64,000 nt of DNA, from positions 4,724,084-4,788,083 of the forward strand of contig NZ_CP012334.1 of assembly GCF_001704295.1 (NCBI RefSeq), given 5' to 3'. Shown piece after piece: positions 53,221 through 62,548 of this stretch. Each line of letters opens with the position of its first letter. Position 1 is the first letter of the stretch. The stretch comes from Bordetella sp. H567 (GTDB taxonomy: Bacteria; Pseudomonadota; Gammaproteobacteria; Burkholderiales; Burkholderiaceae_B). The notes under the pieces were generated by a model, which was not told where the DNA came from, searched no databases, and saw only the letters and a program-made list of their open reading frames with translations. The position numbers and the translations under genes were made by a program.

Positions 53221-54231
53221 ATGCCCGATTCCATCAAGGCGCGATTGCCGCGCCTGCTTCCCTCCGTTGTCTCTGGCGCCTTGTGCGCATTCGCCTCGTG
53301 CGCCTTCGCCTTTCCCGCATCGGCCCAGGCGGCCTATCCGGAACACCCCATACGCCTGGTCGTGCCGCAATCCGCCGGATCGGGCGGCGATGTCGTGGCC
53401 CGGCTTTTGAGCGACAAGGTGGGAAGCCTGCTGGGTGCGCCAGTCGTCGTCGAGAACAAGCCTGGGGCCAATGGCATCGTCGCGGCGTCCGCGGTGGCCA
53501 AGTCGCCGGCCGATGGATACACGCTGCTGCTGGCGGGCGTGTCGCTGATGAGCTTTAATCCCAAGCTATACAAGAATCTTTCCTACGACGCCGACAAGGA
53601 CTTCACGTACGTGGCGCCGGTGGTCGATACGCCCTTCGTCCTGGTCGCGGGGAAAAGCAGCCCGTACAAGTCGCTCGCGCAACTGATCACCAAGGCCAAG
53701 GCCGCACCGGACTCGGTGACCTATGCCAGCGCGGGTGCGGGGAATTCCACCCACCTGGCCACGGAAATGATGGCCTCCGCGACGGGCATCAAGTTGAAGC
53801 ACGTGCCGTACAAGGGATCCGGACCGGCATTGAATGCCGTCATCGGCGGGCAGGTCGACCTGATGACGAGCGTGCTGGGATCGGCCCTGCCGCAAATCCT
53901 GGGCAACAACATCACCCCGCTGGCCGTATTGGCCGAGCATCGCGCGCCCGACTTGCCAGACGTTCCCACTTTGAAGGAAGCGGGCGTCGACGCGCCGACC
54001 ATGCCCGGGTGGTTCGCGGTGGTCGGCCCCGCCGGGCTGGATGCCGCCGTCGTGACGAAACTGAACAAGGCATTCCAGTCCGCGGTCGACGATCCCGCGA
54101 TCAACAAGAAGCTGAAGGATCTCTACTTCGTTCCGCTGCGCGGCTCCGCCGAACAGATGCGCGCCCGCGCCAGCTCCGACGCGCAGGTATGGGGGTCATT
54201 CATCGAACGCTCCGGCGTCCAGGTGGATTAA
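53221..54231 (+). CDS. Bug/TctC family periplasmic binding protein
   Basis: From ATG 53221, 336 residues. A signal peptide covers MPDSIKARLPRLLPSVVSGA to about ASAQA. Signatures: IRLVVPQSAGSGGDVVARLL, VVVENKPGANGIVAASAVAK and HVPYKGSGPALNAVIGGQVD. It converges on a LysR gene (ends overlap by 4 bp at 54228-54231). Its ligand may relate to the CocE-type hydrolase beyond the LysR gene. Confidence 0.92.
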   Translation: MPDSIKARLPRLLPSVVSGALCAFASCAFAFPASAQAAYPEHPIRLVVPQSAGSGGDVVARLLSDKVGSLLGAPVVVENKPGANGIVAASAVAKSPADGYTLLLAGVSLMSFNPKLYKNLSYDADKDFTYVAPVVDTPFVLVAGKSSPYKSLAQLITKAKAAPDSVTYASAGAGNSTHLATEMMASATGIKLKHVPYKGSGPALNAVIGGQVDLMTSVLGSALPQILGNNITPLAVLAEHRAPDLPDVPTLKEAGVDAPTMPGWFAVVGPAGLDAAVVTKLNKAFQSAVDDPAINKKLKDLYFVPLRGSAEQMRARASSDAQVWGSFIERSGVQVD

Positions 54232-55160
54232 ACCGGCGCATTCCGCCACGTGACGCCGTTCCAGACCTTTCTTTGGACCAGGTCCCGCGCAACCTCGATC
54301 ACGACGCGATGGACATGACTGCATACGACGCTTTTCTCGCTGGATAGCGACATGCAGAGCGACACCCGGCGCGTGAACCCCGGTGCCGAGATCGGTATGG
54401 CCGCAAGCCCCGATCGCCGAAGATCCAATCCGGCCAGCGCCGAGGCCGGCAATATGGTCCAGCCCTTGCCGGCGCCGACAAGGGAAAGCAGAACGGATAC
54501 CGCGCTGGTCTCCGTCACCAGGTTGACGGGAAGCATCGCATCGGCGAACGCGCGCGCGGCCAGCACCCGTATCGAATTCGGAAAACTGGGGAGAATCATT
54601 GGCAATCGCGACATATCCTGCAGCGTCACGGTGCGTGATTTCAGCCGCTGGCCGACCAGGTACAGGTCCTCGACCAGCAGCGGTGTCGTCGTCATCCGCG
54701 CTGGCTGCGGCTGCACGTCCATCGCGACGGCGATGTCCATGCGATGAAGGGAAACCGATACCGCCAGATCCGCGCTGCTGCCCTCGACGATCTCCAGCAG
54801 GACGTCCGGATAGCGTTCCGCGACGGCCTCCACCACCGGCAACGCAAGTACGCGCGAGGTACTGGTGGGGAAGCCGATGGTGACGTGGCCCGCCGGCGTA
54901 TCGCGGCCGTGCCGCAAGGCGGACTTGGCTTCATCGACCTGGCGCAGAACCATCTTGGCATGCCGGTACAACAACTTTCCGGATTCCGTGGCGCGTACAC
55001 CCCCCGGGCCCCGCAGCAGCAGCGTGGTCTCCAGCTCCGTCTCCAGGTTTGCCACATGCTGGCTGAGCGACGGCTGGGCGATATGCAGGGTCTCCGCCGC
55101 CGCCGTGATGCTTTCCAGTTCAACGATACGAGTGAAGTACTTCAGCTGACGCAAATCCAT
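54228..55160 (-). CDS. LysR family transcriptional regulator
   Basis: A 310-residue LysR protein with HTH at about residues 3-60 (SITAAAETLHIAQPSLSQHV) and an effector domain containing GHVTIGFPTSTSRVLALPVV, as in the CysB/NAC-like subgroup with short linkers. An AGGAA site precedes the ATG at 55160. It is divergent from the CocE-type hydrolase gene (97-bp gap) and probably controls it. Confidence 0.92.
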   Translation of the reverse strand: MDLRQLKYFTRIVELESITAAAETLHIAQPSLSQHVANLETELETTLLLRGPGGVRATESGKLLYRHAKMVLRQVDEAKSALRHGRDTPAGHVTIGFPTSTSRVLALPVVEAVAERYPDVLLEIVEGSSADLAVSVSLHRMDIAVAMDVQPQPARMTTTPLLVEDLYLVGQRLKSRTVTLQDMSRLPMILPSFPNSIRVLAARAFADAMLPVNLVTETSAVSVLLSLVGAGKGWTILPASALAGLDLRRSGLAAIPISAPGFTRRVSLCMSLSSEKSVVCSHVHRVVIEVARDLVQRKVWNGVTWRNAPV

Positions 55161-55257
55161 AAGCGATTCCTATCCCCCTTCCGGGAATGCTATTCGACCG
55201 CATGTTCTCGCGGTTGAGGACTCGGACTATCCCTGCCAGACACGAGGAAGCACCATC

Positions 55258-57120
55258 TTGATCCACGAAAATCCGCAAGAAAGCGCCTGGCGCGTCAAGC
55301 CGGACGACTATGCCGCCCGCAGGCCCGTCGAATACACCATCCCGGAGCCGCAATCCCGCTATCTCCCGATGCGCGACGGGTGCCGGCTGGCCATCGACGT
55401 CTATGTTCCCCTGCGCGCATCGAACGAAGCCGGCAGCGCGGGCGCGGAACGTTTTCCGGCCATCGTGCTGTTCACCCCCTACTACCGCCGCTTCAAGATC
55501 CGACCCGGCGGCAGCGGAGAGAACGCGCCGAACATCGCCAAGTTCCGCGATTATTTCGTTCCGCGCGGCTATGCGGTCGTGGTGATCGACGTCCGGGGCA
55601 CGGGCGCCAGCTTCGGAACCCGCGACAGCTTCCGTTCGCCGCGCGAACGGGATGACAGCCGGGAAGTCGTGGACTGGATCGTGGACCAGCCGTGGGCCAG
55701 CGGCGTGGTCGGCGCCACCGGCATTTCCTACCTGGGCGCGGCATCCGATTTCCTGGCCAGCACCGGCCATCCGGCGGTCAGGGCAATCGCACCCTTGTTC
55801 TCCGTATGGGACACATACACCGACAACTACTATCCGGGCGGCATACTCCTGAAGGCTTTGACGCAAAGCTATGACGACCTCATGGTGGCGCTGGACCATG
55901 ACCGGCGAGACATGCTTCATCGCTTCGTCTACTACGCGAATCCCGATTTCGAAGGGCCGCGGCCCGTGGACGAAGACCCGGATGGCGAATTGCTTCGCCA
56001 GGCCATCCATGAACACCTGGGCAATTTCCGGCAGACGGAGTTCATGCCTGAGTTCCGCTTCCGCGAGGATCCGCTGCCGTATGACGCGTCGTTCAGTTCC
56101 GCGACGTTCAGCCCCTACAGCCTTGCCGCGCAAATACCGGCCGACGTCGCGGTGCTTTCCGTATCTGGATGGATGGACGGCGCCGGCTACATGAATGGAG
56201 CCATCTCCCGCTTCCTGACCCTGCGCGACAACCCCAGGCACCTGATGCTGGGCCCCTGGGACCATGGTGCCCGCATAGACGTCTCGCCCTGGCGAAAAAC
56301 CACCATGGCCGAGCCGACCTGGCTGGCGGAGGTATTACGGTTCTTCGACCACTACCTGCTGGGATACGCCACCGGGCTGGAAAACGAAGCGCCCATCCAC
56401 TACTACGCCATGCACGCGGAAGAATGGCGCGGCGCGGACCAATGGCCGCCTTACGACGCGCGGCAGGATACCGAACTGTTCTTGCGCGACGACGCCCGGC
56501 TGGCCGACGGCAGCCAGCGCGAACCGTCGCACAAGGCGTATCAAGTGGACTTCTCCATCGGCACGGGTTCGGGGACACGCTACGAGCGCATCGCGGCGAT
56601 CAACAGCACCGACTACTACCCCGATTGGCAAGGCAGGACGGACGCCATGTGCAGTTTCACTTCGGCGTCCTTGCAGGCACCGCTCGATTTCGCCGGGCAC
56701 GCGATCGCGGACCTGTGGGTCAGCAGCAGCGAACCGGATGGCGCGCTGTTCGTCTATCTCACCGAAATAGAAGCGGATGGCGCGCAGCGCTACGTCACCG
56801 AAGGATTGCTGCGCCTGCTTCATCGCCGCGTCACGCCCTGCCCCGACCACTACAGGACGACCTGGCCGTTCCGGACCTTCTCGAAGGAGCATGCCGCGCC
56901 GATGCCACCGGGCGTGTTCGAACCGGTGCGCCTTGCCTTGCTGCCTACCGCCTGGCGCTTCGCGGCCGGCAGCCGGATCCGCGTTTCCATCGCGGGCGCC
57001 GACAAGGACCACTGCGGACAAGTGCCCCATGGCCGTCCGCCCCTGCTGAAAATCGGCACCGGCGGGCAGATCGGCTCGCGCATCGCGCTGCCCCTGCATC
57101 AAATTGGGAATATTGGGTAA
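55258..57120 (+). CDS. CocE/NonD family serine hydrolase
   Basis: A 620-residue member of the CocE/glutaryl-7-ACA acylase family (X-Pro dipeptidyl-peptidase-like S15). The nucleophile is S157 in GATGISYLGAAS (the GxSYxG motif), with DVRGTGAS before it; the catalytic Asp/His are probably in VSGWMDGAGYM and GPWDHG. A C-terminal jelly-roll domain (about 400-615) completes the fold. The start appears to be TTG at 55258 behind GAGGAAG; the first in-frame ATG (codon 38) would remove conserved residues. Cytoplasmic ester or amide hydrolysis is likely. Its last codons overlap the operator of the next operon. Confidence 0.87.
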   Translation: MIHENPQESAWRVKPDDYAARRPVEYTIPEPQSRYLPMRDGCRLAIDVYVPLRASNEAGSAGAERFPAIVLFTPYYRRFKIRPGGSGENAPNIAKFRDYFVPRGYAVVVIDVRGTGASFGTRDSFRSPRERDDSREVVDWIVDQPWASGVVGATGISYLGAASDFLASTGHPAVRAIAPLFSVWDTYTDNYYPGGILLKALTQSYDDLMVALDHDRRDMLHRFVYYANPDFEGPRPVDEDPDGELLRQAIHEHLGNFRQTEFMPEFRFREDPLPYDASFSSATFSPYSLAAQIPADVAVLSVSGWMDGAGYMNGAISRFLTLRDNPRHLMLGPWDHGARIDVSPWRKTTMAEPTWLAEVLRFFDHYLLGYATGLENEAPIHYYAMHAEEWRGADQWPPYDARQDTELFLRDDARLADGSQREPSHKAYQVDFSIGTGSGTRYERIAAINSTDYYPDWQGRTDAMCSFTSASLQAPLDFAGHAIADLWVSSSEPDGALFVYLTEIEADGAQRYVTEGLLRLLHRRVTPCPDHYRTTWPFRTFSKEHAAPMPPGVFEPVRLALLPTAWRFAAGSRIRVSIAGADKDHCGQVPHGRPPLLKIGTGGQIGSRIALPLHQIGNIG

Positions 57121-57135
57121 AATTCCCTAAACCCA
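57103..57135 (+). promoter_or_regulatory. Iterated operator/promoter of the Phd-zeta module
   Basis: Four half-sites spaced about 9-10 bp apart: ATTGGGAAT (57103), ATTGGGTAA (57112), then AATTCCCTA (57121) and AACCCATT (57130). They form interleaved inverted repeats GGGAAT/ATTCCC and TGGGT/ACCCA. A -10-like TAAAAT (57118-57123) lies inside, so antitoxin binding would block transcription. The site overlaps the 3' end of the CocE-type gene. Confidence 0.6.
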
Positions 57136-57151
57136 TTCCAGGATCGCCGCC

Positions 57152-57511
57152 ATGAGCCTGCCTGCCCGACTTGCCGATGCCTTGGAGCGGTTGCCCGTCG
57201 CCGCGGCCTCCTCCGTCAAGAAGGACGGCTGGCGCGGCATGATGCGGGCCCTGGCCGCCGAGGGCAAGCTGTTGATTACCAATCACAACCAGCCCGAGGC
57301 GGTGATCCTTTCCACGGCGGAATACACCCGGCTGGTCCAGGCCGCGCAGGCGGCCAATCAAGCCACGCCGGATCCGCTGGCGGAGTTGCGCCGGCGCTTC
57401 GATGAACGTTTGGCCGTGCTGGACGATGACGGCGCCAGCGATCGCCTGCGCGCGGCGATGCGGTCGCCGGCGCGGCTTGGCGGCAAGGTGAAGGCCGGCT
57501 CGACGTATTGA
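57152..57511 (+). CDS. Phd/YefM-type antitoxin
   Basis: A 119-residue protein of Phd/YefM type in its first 75 residues: PVAAASSVKKDGWRGMMRAL, then LLITNHNQPEAVILSTAEYT, the DNA-binding fold that names the target and occludes it. The C-terminal half is charged (DPLAELRRRFDERLAVL) and probably wraps the toxin. The stop (TGA at 57509-57511) overlaps the toxin start by one base. Phd-type antitoxins normally pair with Doc; pairing with a zeta kinase is less usual. Confidence 0.82.
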   Translation: MSLPARLADALERLPVAAASSVKKDGWRGMMRALAAEGKLLITNHNQPEAVILSTAEYTRLVQAAQAANQATPDPLAELRRRFDERLAVLDDDGASDRLRAAMRSPARLGGKVKAGSTY

Positions 57512-58146
57512 TGATGTCCCGGCCGGTCATCTATGTATTGGCCGGCGTCAACGGCGCCGGCAAGAGTTCGATCGGCGGCCATCTTCTTGCCCAGGCCGGG
57601 GCCACATGGTTCAACCCGGACAGCTTCGCCCGCGAACTGGTACGGCACTACGGCTACACGCAGGCCGACGCCAACATCGCGGCCTGGAACGAAGGCGTGC
57701 GGCGCCTGGACTGCGCCATCCTGGCCGGCAAATCCTTTGCTTTCGAAACCACCCTGGGCGGCCAGACCATCGTCAGGAAGCTGATTTCGGCGTCGACCAC
57801 GCACGACATCCTGGTCTGGTTCTGTGGCCTGCGCGATGCAGAGCAGCATATCGCCCGCGTGCGCCTGCGTGTCGCTCAGGGCGGGCATGATATTCCCGAA
57901 GACCGCATCCGCCAGCGCTGCCGCACATCGCTGCTTAACCTGCTCGCCTTGATGCCTAGCCTGGCGCAACTGCGCGTCTACGACAACAGCCGCGATGCCG
58001 CCATCGGCGCGGCGATACCGGACCCCGTCCTCGTCCTCGCGCTGGACGACGGCGATGTGGCTTTTCCGGCCACCGTGCACGAGGCCCGCGCGACGCCGGA
58101 CTGGGCCAAGCCGCTGGTCGAAGCGGCGTTCGAAGATCGCACCTGA
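57511..58146 (+). CDS. Zeta-toxin family kinase
   Basis: From ATG 57511 (a second ATG follows directly, and TTG 57508 is unlikely), 211 residues. The P-loop is GVNGAGKSS with K18; then WFNPDSFARELV, with the Asp-containing segment zeta toxins use for substrate binding, and FETTLGGQTIV. Zeta toxins phosphorylate UDP-sugar precursors of peptidoglycan and cause lysis; other family members have other small-molecule targets. It is coupled to the antitoxin and followed by two hairpins, the second a strong terminator. Confidence 0.87.
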   Translation: MMSRPVIYVLAGVNGAGKSSIGGHLLAQAGATWFNPDSFARELVRHYGYTQADANIAAWNEGVRRLDCAILAGKSFAFETTLGGQTIVRKLISASTTHDILVWFCGLRDAEQHIARVRLRVAQGGHDIPEDRIRQRCRTSLLNLLALMPSLAQLRVYDNSRDAAIGAAIPDPVLVLALDDGDVAFPATVHEARATPDWAKPLVEAAFEDRT

Positions 58147-58174
58147 CACGGGCCCCATGCGGGGCCCCGCGCGG

Positions 58175-58199
58175 ACGCGATACAGGCATCGCGTTTTTT
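58175..58199 (+). terminator. Rho-independent terminator after the toxin-antitoxin operon
   Basis: ACGCGAT (58175-58181) pairs with ATCGCGT (58188-58194) around a 6-nt loop and runs into six T (58194-58199). A second strong hairpin, GGGCCCC/GGGGCCC at 58150-58167, lies just before it. Confidence 0.92.
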
Positions 58200-58241
58200 A
58201 GGGTACGCTTGAAGCGACTCGGCAAAGCGAAAAGGAACGCT

Positions 58242-59768
58242 ATGGGTAACACAGCCGATAGTGGCACACCGCAGGACAAGAACATAAGCCGGATTTCCAC
58301 GGGCAGCGATGGGCTGGACGACATCCTGGCCGGCGGGCTGGACCGGTACCGCATGTACCTGTACGAAGGTAACCCCGGCACCGGCAAGACGACCATCGCC
58401 ATGCAGTTCCTGCTGGAAGGTGCACGCCAGGGCGAACGCGTGCTCTACATTGCGCTGTCCGAAACCCGCCAGGAAGTCGCTCTCGTGGCGGAACGCCATG
58501 GCTGGTCGCTGGACGGCATCGATATCTTCGAACTGGTCCCACCGGAAGCCACGCTGGACCCTGAACGCGAGCTGACGGTACTGCACCCGGCGGAAGTGGA
58601 GCTGAACGAAACCACCAAGCTGATCCTGGACAAGGTGCAAGCCCTCAACCCTTCCCGCGTGGTGCTCGACAGCCTGTCGGAACTGCGGATGCTGGCGCAA
58701 ACGCCCTTGCGCTACCGCAGGCAAGTGCTGGCGCTGAAGCACTTTTTCGCCAGCCGCCAATGCACCGTCGTCCTGCTCGATGACCTATCCTCGGATTCGG
58801 TGGACCTTCAGCTGCACTCGATCTCGCACGGCGTGGTGTCGCTCGAGCAGTTGGCCATCGACTATGGCGCGCAGCGCCGCCGCCTGCGCGTGGTCAAGAT
58901 GCGAGGTATCGATTTCCGCGGCGGCTATCACGATTTCACCATCAAGAAAGGCGGCCTGGCCATCTATCCCCGGCTGGTCGCGGCGGAACATCACAAGACG
59001 TTCCCACGCGAACTGACGTCCAGCGGCAACCCCCAGCTGGACGAGCTGCTGGGCGGCGGACTGGAACGCGGCACCAATGCCTTGCTGATCGGTTCGGCCG
59101 GCGTCGGAAAATCATCGATCGCGCTGACGTATGCGATCGCCGCGACCACCCGCAACGAGCGCGCGGTCGTCTTCGCCTTCGATGAAGGACGCGGCACGTT
59201 GCAGGCCCGCGCCGACAGCCTGGGCATGCCGATCCGGCGCGCGCTCGACAGCGGGCTGCTGACCATCCAGCAGGTCGATCCGGCCGAGCTTTCGCCAGGG
59301 GAATTCGCCGCGATCGTGCGCGATAGCGTTGACGTGCACGGCGCGCGCATCGTGGTGATCGATAGCCTGAACGGCTATCTGAACGCAATGCCGGACGAGC
59401 GATTCCTGATCCTGCAGATGCACGAACTGCTGACGTATCTGGGCCAGCAGGGCGTGAACACGATCCTGGTCCTTGCCCAGCATGGGCTGGTGGGGCCGAT
59501 AGACACGCCGCTGGATATCAGCTACCTGAGCGACGCCGTGCTGATGCTGCGCTATTTCGAGCATGCCGGCGCTGTGCGCCGCGCGCTGTCCGTCGTGAAA
59601 AAGCGCAGCGGCCGGCATGAACACGCCATACGCGAATTCCGCCTTTCCTCGCGGGGGGTCCAGGTCGGACTGCCCCTGACGGGATTCAGCGGGATCTTCT
59701 CCGGCACGCCGCAGTACATCGGCGACAGCCTTCCCCCCATGCCGGGCGACGACAATGGAGCCGGTTGA
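58242..59768 (+). CDS. Double-domain KaiC-like ATPase
   Basis: From ATG 58242 (AGGA upstream), 508 residues with two RecA-like KaiC domains, as in cyanobacterial KaiC. Domain 1 has P-loop GNPGTGKTT (43-51) and an Asp-Ser Walker B (VVLDSLSEL); domain 2 has P-loop GSAGVGKSS and VVIDSLNGYLNAMP. No KaiA or KaiB gene is nearby. In non-cyanobacterial bacteria KaiC-like proteins often pair with a histidine kinase and act in stress or timing responses; here the kinase gene overlaps the end by 14 bp. The cyanobacterial phosphosites (Ser-Thr pair in domain 2) were not identified. Confidence 0.88.
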   Translation: MGNTADSGTPQDKNISRISTGSDGLDDILAGGLDRYRMYLYEGNPGTGKTTIAMQFLLEGARQGERVLYIALSETRQEVALVAERHGWSLDGIDIFELVPPEATLDPERELTVLHPAEVELNETTKLILDKVQALNPSRVVLDSLSELRMLAQTPLRYRRQVLALKHFFASRQCTVVLLDDLSSDSVDLQLHSISHGVVSLEQLAIDYGAQRRRLRVVKMRGIDFRGGYHDFTIKKGGLAIYPRLVAAEHHKTFPRELTSSGNPQLDELLGGGLERGTNALLIGSAGVGKSSIALTYAIAATTRNERAVVFAFDEGRGTLQARADSLGMPIRRALDSGLLTIQQVDPAELSPGEFAAIVRDSVDVHGARIVVIDSLNGYLNAMPDERFLILQMHELLTYLGQQGVNTILVLAQHGLVGPIDTPLDISYLSDAVLMLRYFEHAGAVRRALSVVKKRSGRHEHAIREFRLSSRGVQVGLPLTGFSGIFSGTPQYIGDSLPPMPGDDNGAG

Positions 59769-61434
59769 CGGGCGCGAAGCCCGCGTCCTCATCTATGCCC
59801 CGATCGGCCGTGACGGGCCGGCCTCGGCCGCGCTACTGCGCCGGTCCGGCCTGGCCGTCGAAGTCTGCACCAGCATGGACGATGTCCTGGCCCGCGCCGA
59901 CGAGGGCGTGGCCACGCTATGCGTGACCGAGGAGGCATTGTTCGGCAAGCACCTCATCGCCATGGCGGCTTGGGTTGCCAGGCAAGCGGCATGGTCGGAT
60001 GTCCCCTTCGTGGTCCTGACCAGCCAGGTGCAGCAGCCCGTGGTGGCGGCGTGGCGGCAGAAAATGGTTGCGGCGCTGGGCAATGTGTCGCTGCTGGAGC
60101 GGCCTGTCCAAAGCATTACGCTGACCAGTACCGTGCATGCCGCGGTGCGCTCGCGCATGCGGCAATACGAGATGCGTGCCCTGCTGCGCGCGCGGGAACT
60201 GTCCGCCGCCGCCCTGGAAGACACCGTGCGCAGCCGGACCAGGGAATTGGAAGCGGCCAATGCGGAGCTGCGTACCCAGATGAAGGAACGTGCCCTCGTG
60301 GAGGAATCGCTTCGGCACGCGCAAAAAATGGAAGCGCTGGGCCAGCTGACCGGCGGCGTGGCGCACGACTTCAACAACCTGCTCATGGTGATTTCCGGCG
60401 GCCTGCAGATGCTGGACCGGCAAGTCGAACCAGACCGCCGTGCACGGCTGGTGCGCGGCATGCAGCAGGCCGTGGAGCGCGGCGCGGGGCTGACCCGCCA
60501 GCTACTGGCCTTCTCGCGGCGCCAACCGCTGCAGGCCGAACCGGTGGACCTGGTGCGCCAGATCAACGGCATGCGGGAAATGCTGGATCGCAGCCTGCGG
60601 GGCGACATCAAGGTGCGCCTGACCTTGCCCAAGAGCTTGTGGGTGGTCGAAGTGGATCCGGGTGAACTGGAATTGGTGCTGCTGAACCTGGCCGTCAATG
60701 CGCGCGACGCGATGCCGGCCGGCGGCACTATCGAGATCCGCGCCGAGAACGTTCCCAACGCGACCGAAGGGGGCCTGCAGGGTGATTTCGTCAGCCTTTC
60801 GGTCATCGACTCCGGAACAGGGATGAGCGACGAGGTGAAGGCGCGTGTCTTCGAGCCCTTCTTCACGACCAAGGACGTGGGCAAGGGCTCGGGCCTGGGC
60901 CTGGCACAGGCCTATGGTTTTGCCCGACAGTCGGGCGGAAGCGTGCACATCTTCAGCGAGCTGGGCAAGGGCACGACCGTGCGCCTGCTGCTGCCCCGCT
61001 GCCGGAAGCCCGTGCCGGTCGCAGCGCGAGCCGACGGCATCCCCGTCGCCGAGGCCGGCGCCTCCGCCCATGTGCTGCTGGTGGAGGACGACGACGAAGT
61101 GGCCGCGCTGGTGGGCGAGATGATCGCGCAACTGGGCTTCGAGGCCACCCGGGTGGCCAGCCCCGCGGCCGCGCTGGGCGCCCTGGCCGACGGCCGGCGC
61201 ATCGACGTGGTGTTCTCCGACATCATGATGCCCGGCGGCATGAGCGGCGTCGAACTGGCGCATGCGATCCGCGCCCGGCGTCTGGGGCTGCCCATCGTGC
61301 TCACCACGGGCTATATGGGGCAGGAAGCGCAGGCCGCCGAAAACGACGGCATTCCGGTGCTGCCCAAGCCCTATCGCGTGGAAGACCTGGGCTCCATCCT
61401 GCGCACGGCATTGGGCGGGCAGGCTTCCGTATAG
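59755..61434 (+). CDS. Hybrid sensor histidine kinase with pseudo-receiver N-terminus
   Basis: A 559-residue protein. Residues 1-130 resemble a receiver-like domain without a clear phospho-Asp; a coiled segment (140-190) leads to HisKA with H204 in GGVAHDFNNLLMVISG, then N315 and D352 (IDSGTGM) of the ATPase, and GSGLGLAQAYGF. The C-terminal receiver (435-555) has D489 in VVFSDIMMPGG and Lys in LPKPYR. No membrane segment is visible, so it is cytoplasmic, consistent with sensing through KaiC, whose gene it overlaps. Confidence 0.9.
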   Translation: MEPVDGREARVLIYAPIGRDGPASAALLRRSGLAVEVCTSMDDVLARADEGVATLCVTEEALFGKHLIAMAAWVARQAAWSDVPFVVLTSQVQQPVVAAWRQKMVAALGNVSLLERPVQSITLTSTVHAAVRSRMRQYEMRALLRARELSAAALEDTVRSRTRELEAANAELRTQMKERALVEESLRHAQKMEALGQLTGGVAHDFNNLLMVISGGLQMLDRQVEPDRRARLVRGMQQAVERGAGLTRQLLAFSRRQPLQAEPVDLVRQINGMREMLDRSLRGDIKVRLTLPKSLWVVEVDPGELELVLLNLAVNARDAMPAGGTIEIRAENVPNATEGGLQGDFVSLSVIDSGTGMSDEVKARVFEPFFTTKDVGKGSGLGLAQAYGFARQSGGSVHIFSELGKGTTVRLLLPRCRKPVPVAARADGIPVAEAGASAHVLLVEDDDEVAALVGEMIAQLGFEATRVASPAAALGALADGRRIDVVFSDIMMPGGMSGVELAHAIRARRLGLPIVLTTGYMGQEAQAAENDGIPVLPKPYRVEDLGSILRTALGGQASV

Positions 61435-61495
61435 GCCGCGCGCCACGCGCCCGGTGGTGAACCGGGCAGCGCCGCGCCATCGATCCGCCGCGACC

Positions 61496-62548
61496 TTACC
61501 CCGCGTGTGCCTTCAGGAACTGCAGCATACGGGCCAGGGCCGCCTTGCCGTCCTCATTGTCCAGGTTGGACTGATACTCATGCGGCAGTTGCGGCTGGTG
61601 CTCGGGCTCGAAGAAGAGCGTGTCCACGGCTGCGCCCAGCGATTGCAGCTTTTGCGCGAGCACCTTGGACTGCACGTCCGTCAGCGGATCGACGTTGCCG
61701 CCGCTGATGAAGGCCGGCGGGAAGTCCTTCGTCACGTGATAGTACGGAGACATCTGCTTGATGACGGGATCGGCAAAATCCCGGGTCCCGGAATAGGCCC
61801 AAACCGTAATGTCGTCGCCCCACCCCACGATTTTCGGCAGGGTGGGATCGGGGTTCGCCAGCTTGTCCATCTGGTAGATGCCGCACCACAGGACGAACCC
61901 CTTCAACTGCACGGGCTTCAGGTTGGGCGTGATGCCGACTTCCGAGGCGTAGCTCGGACTGGTGATCAGCGTCGCCATCTGGCTGGAAATCTGCGAACCG
62001 GCGGAATCGCCGGCCAGGAAAATTTTGGACGTATCGGCGTGCAGGCGGTCGGCGTTCTGCTGGATATAGGCGTAGGCCTCGTTCAGCTGATGGAGTGGCG
62101 TGGCGTACTTCTTCCCCGGCGCCAGGGAATACCCCAGCGATATCACCGTATAGCCCTCCGCGGCGATCAGCTTGAAATACGGCGCGGCATCGTCCTTGTG
62201 CCCCGAGATCCACGCGCCGCCGTGCGTCCAGATGACCACCGGCAGCGGCCCCTGCGCCGATTGCGGGTAGTACGCATCCAACAGCGCATCGCCGTCCCCG
62301 CTCTTGTACCGTTCGTTCGCGGCCACGGCGATCGGAATCCCGGGTGTGTGAGCCTCCAGCGCCTTCTTCACTTTCGCGCTGTCCTTCTCGAATACGGCGC
62401 GGATGATCATGGCGCCCGGCCAGGGCGTGACGCGGAATAGCGCGCCGACCGCGACGACAACGATGGCCACAACCCCCACGACCTTCACCGCGCTAGACAC
62501 CCATGTCGGGGACTTCGACGCGTGCGACGCTGCAACGTTCTGGCTCAT
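61496..62548 (-). CDS. Membrane-anchored alpha/beta hydrolase (HSL-type esterase)
   Basis: A 350-residue protein with one N-terminal membrane anchor at about residues 18-38 (VSSAVKVVGVVAIVVVAVGA). The catalytic domain has the oxyanion motif HGGA (109-112), nucleophile S182 in GDSAGS and a probable His in LPHEYQ near the end; the Asp is probably in SGGNVDPLTDV. Hormone-sensitive-lipase-type esterases hydrolyse short acyl esters. It converges on the histidine kinase gene with no clear terminator. Confidence 0.87.
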   Translation of the reverse strand: MSQNVAASHASKSPTWVSSAVKVVGVVAIVVVAVGALFRVTPWPGAMIIRAVFEKDSAKVKKALEAHTPGIPIAVAANERYKSGDGDALLDAYYPQSAQGPLPVVIWTHGGAWISGHKDDAAPYFKLIAAEGYTVISLGYSLAPGKKYATPLHQLNEAYAYIQQNADRLHADTSKIFLAGDSAGSQISSQMATLITSPSYASEVGITPNLKPVQLKGFVLWCGIYQMDKLANPDPTLPKIVGWGDDITVWAYSGTRDFADPVIKQMSPYYHVTKDFPPAFISGGNVDPLTDVQSKVLAQKLQSLGAAVDTLFFEPEHQPQLPHEYQSNLDNEDGKAALARMLQFLKAHAG

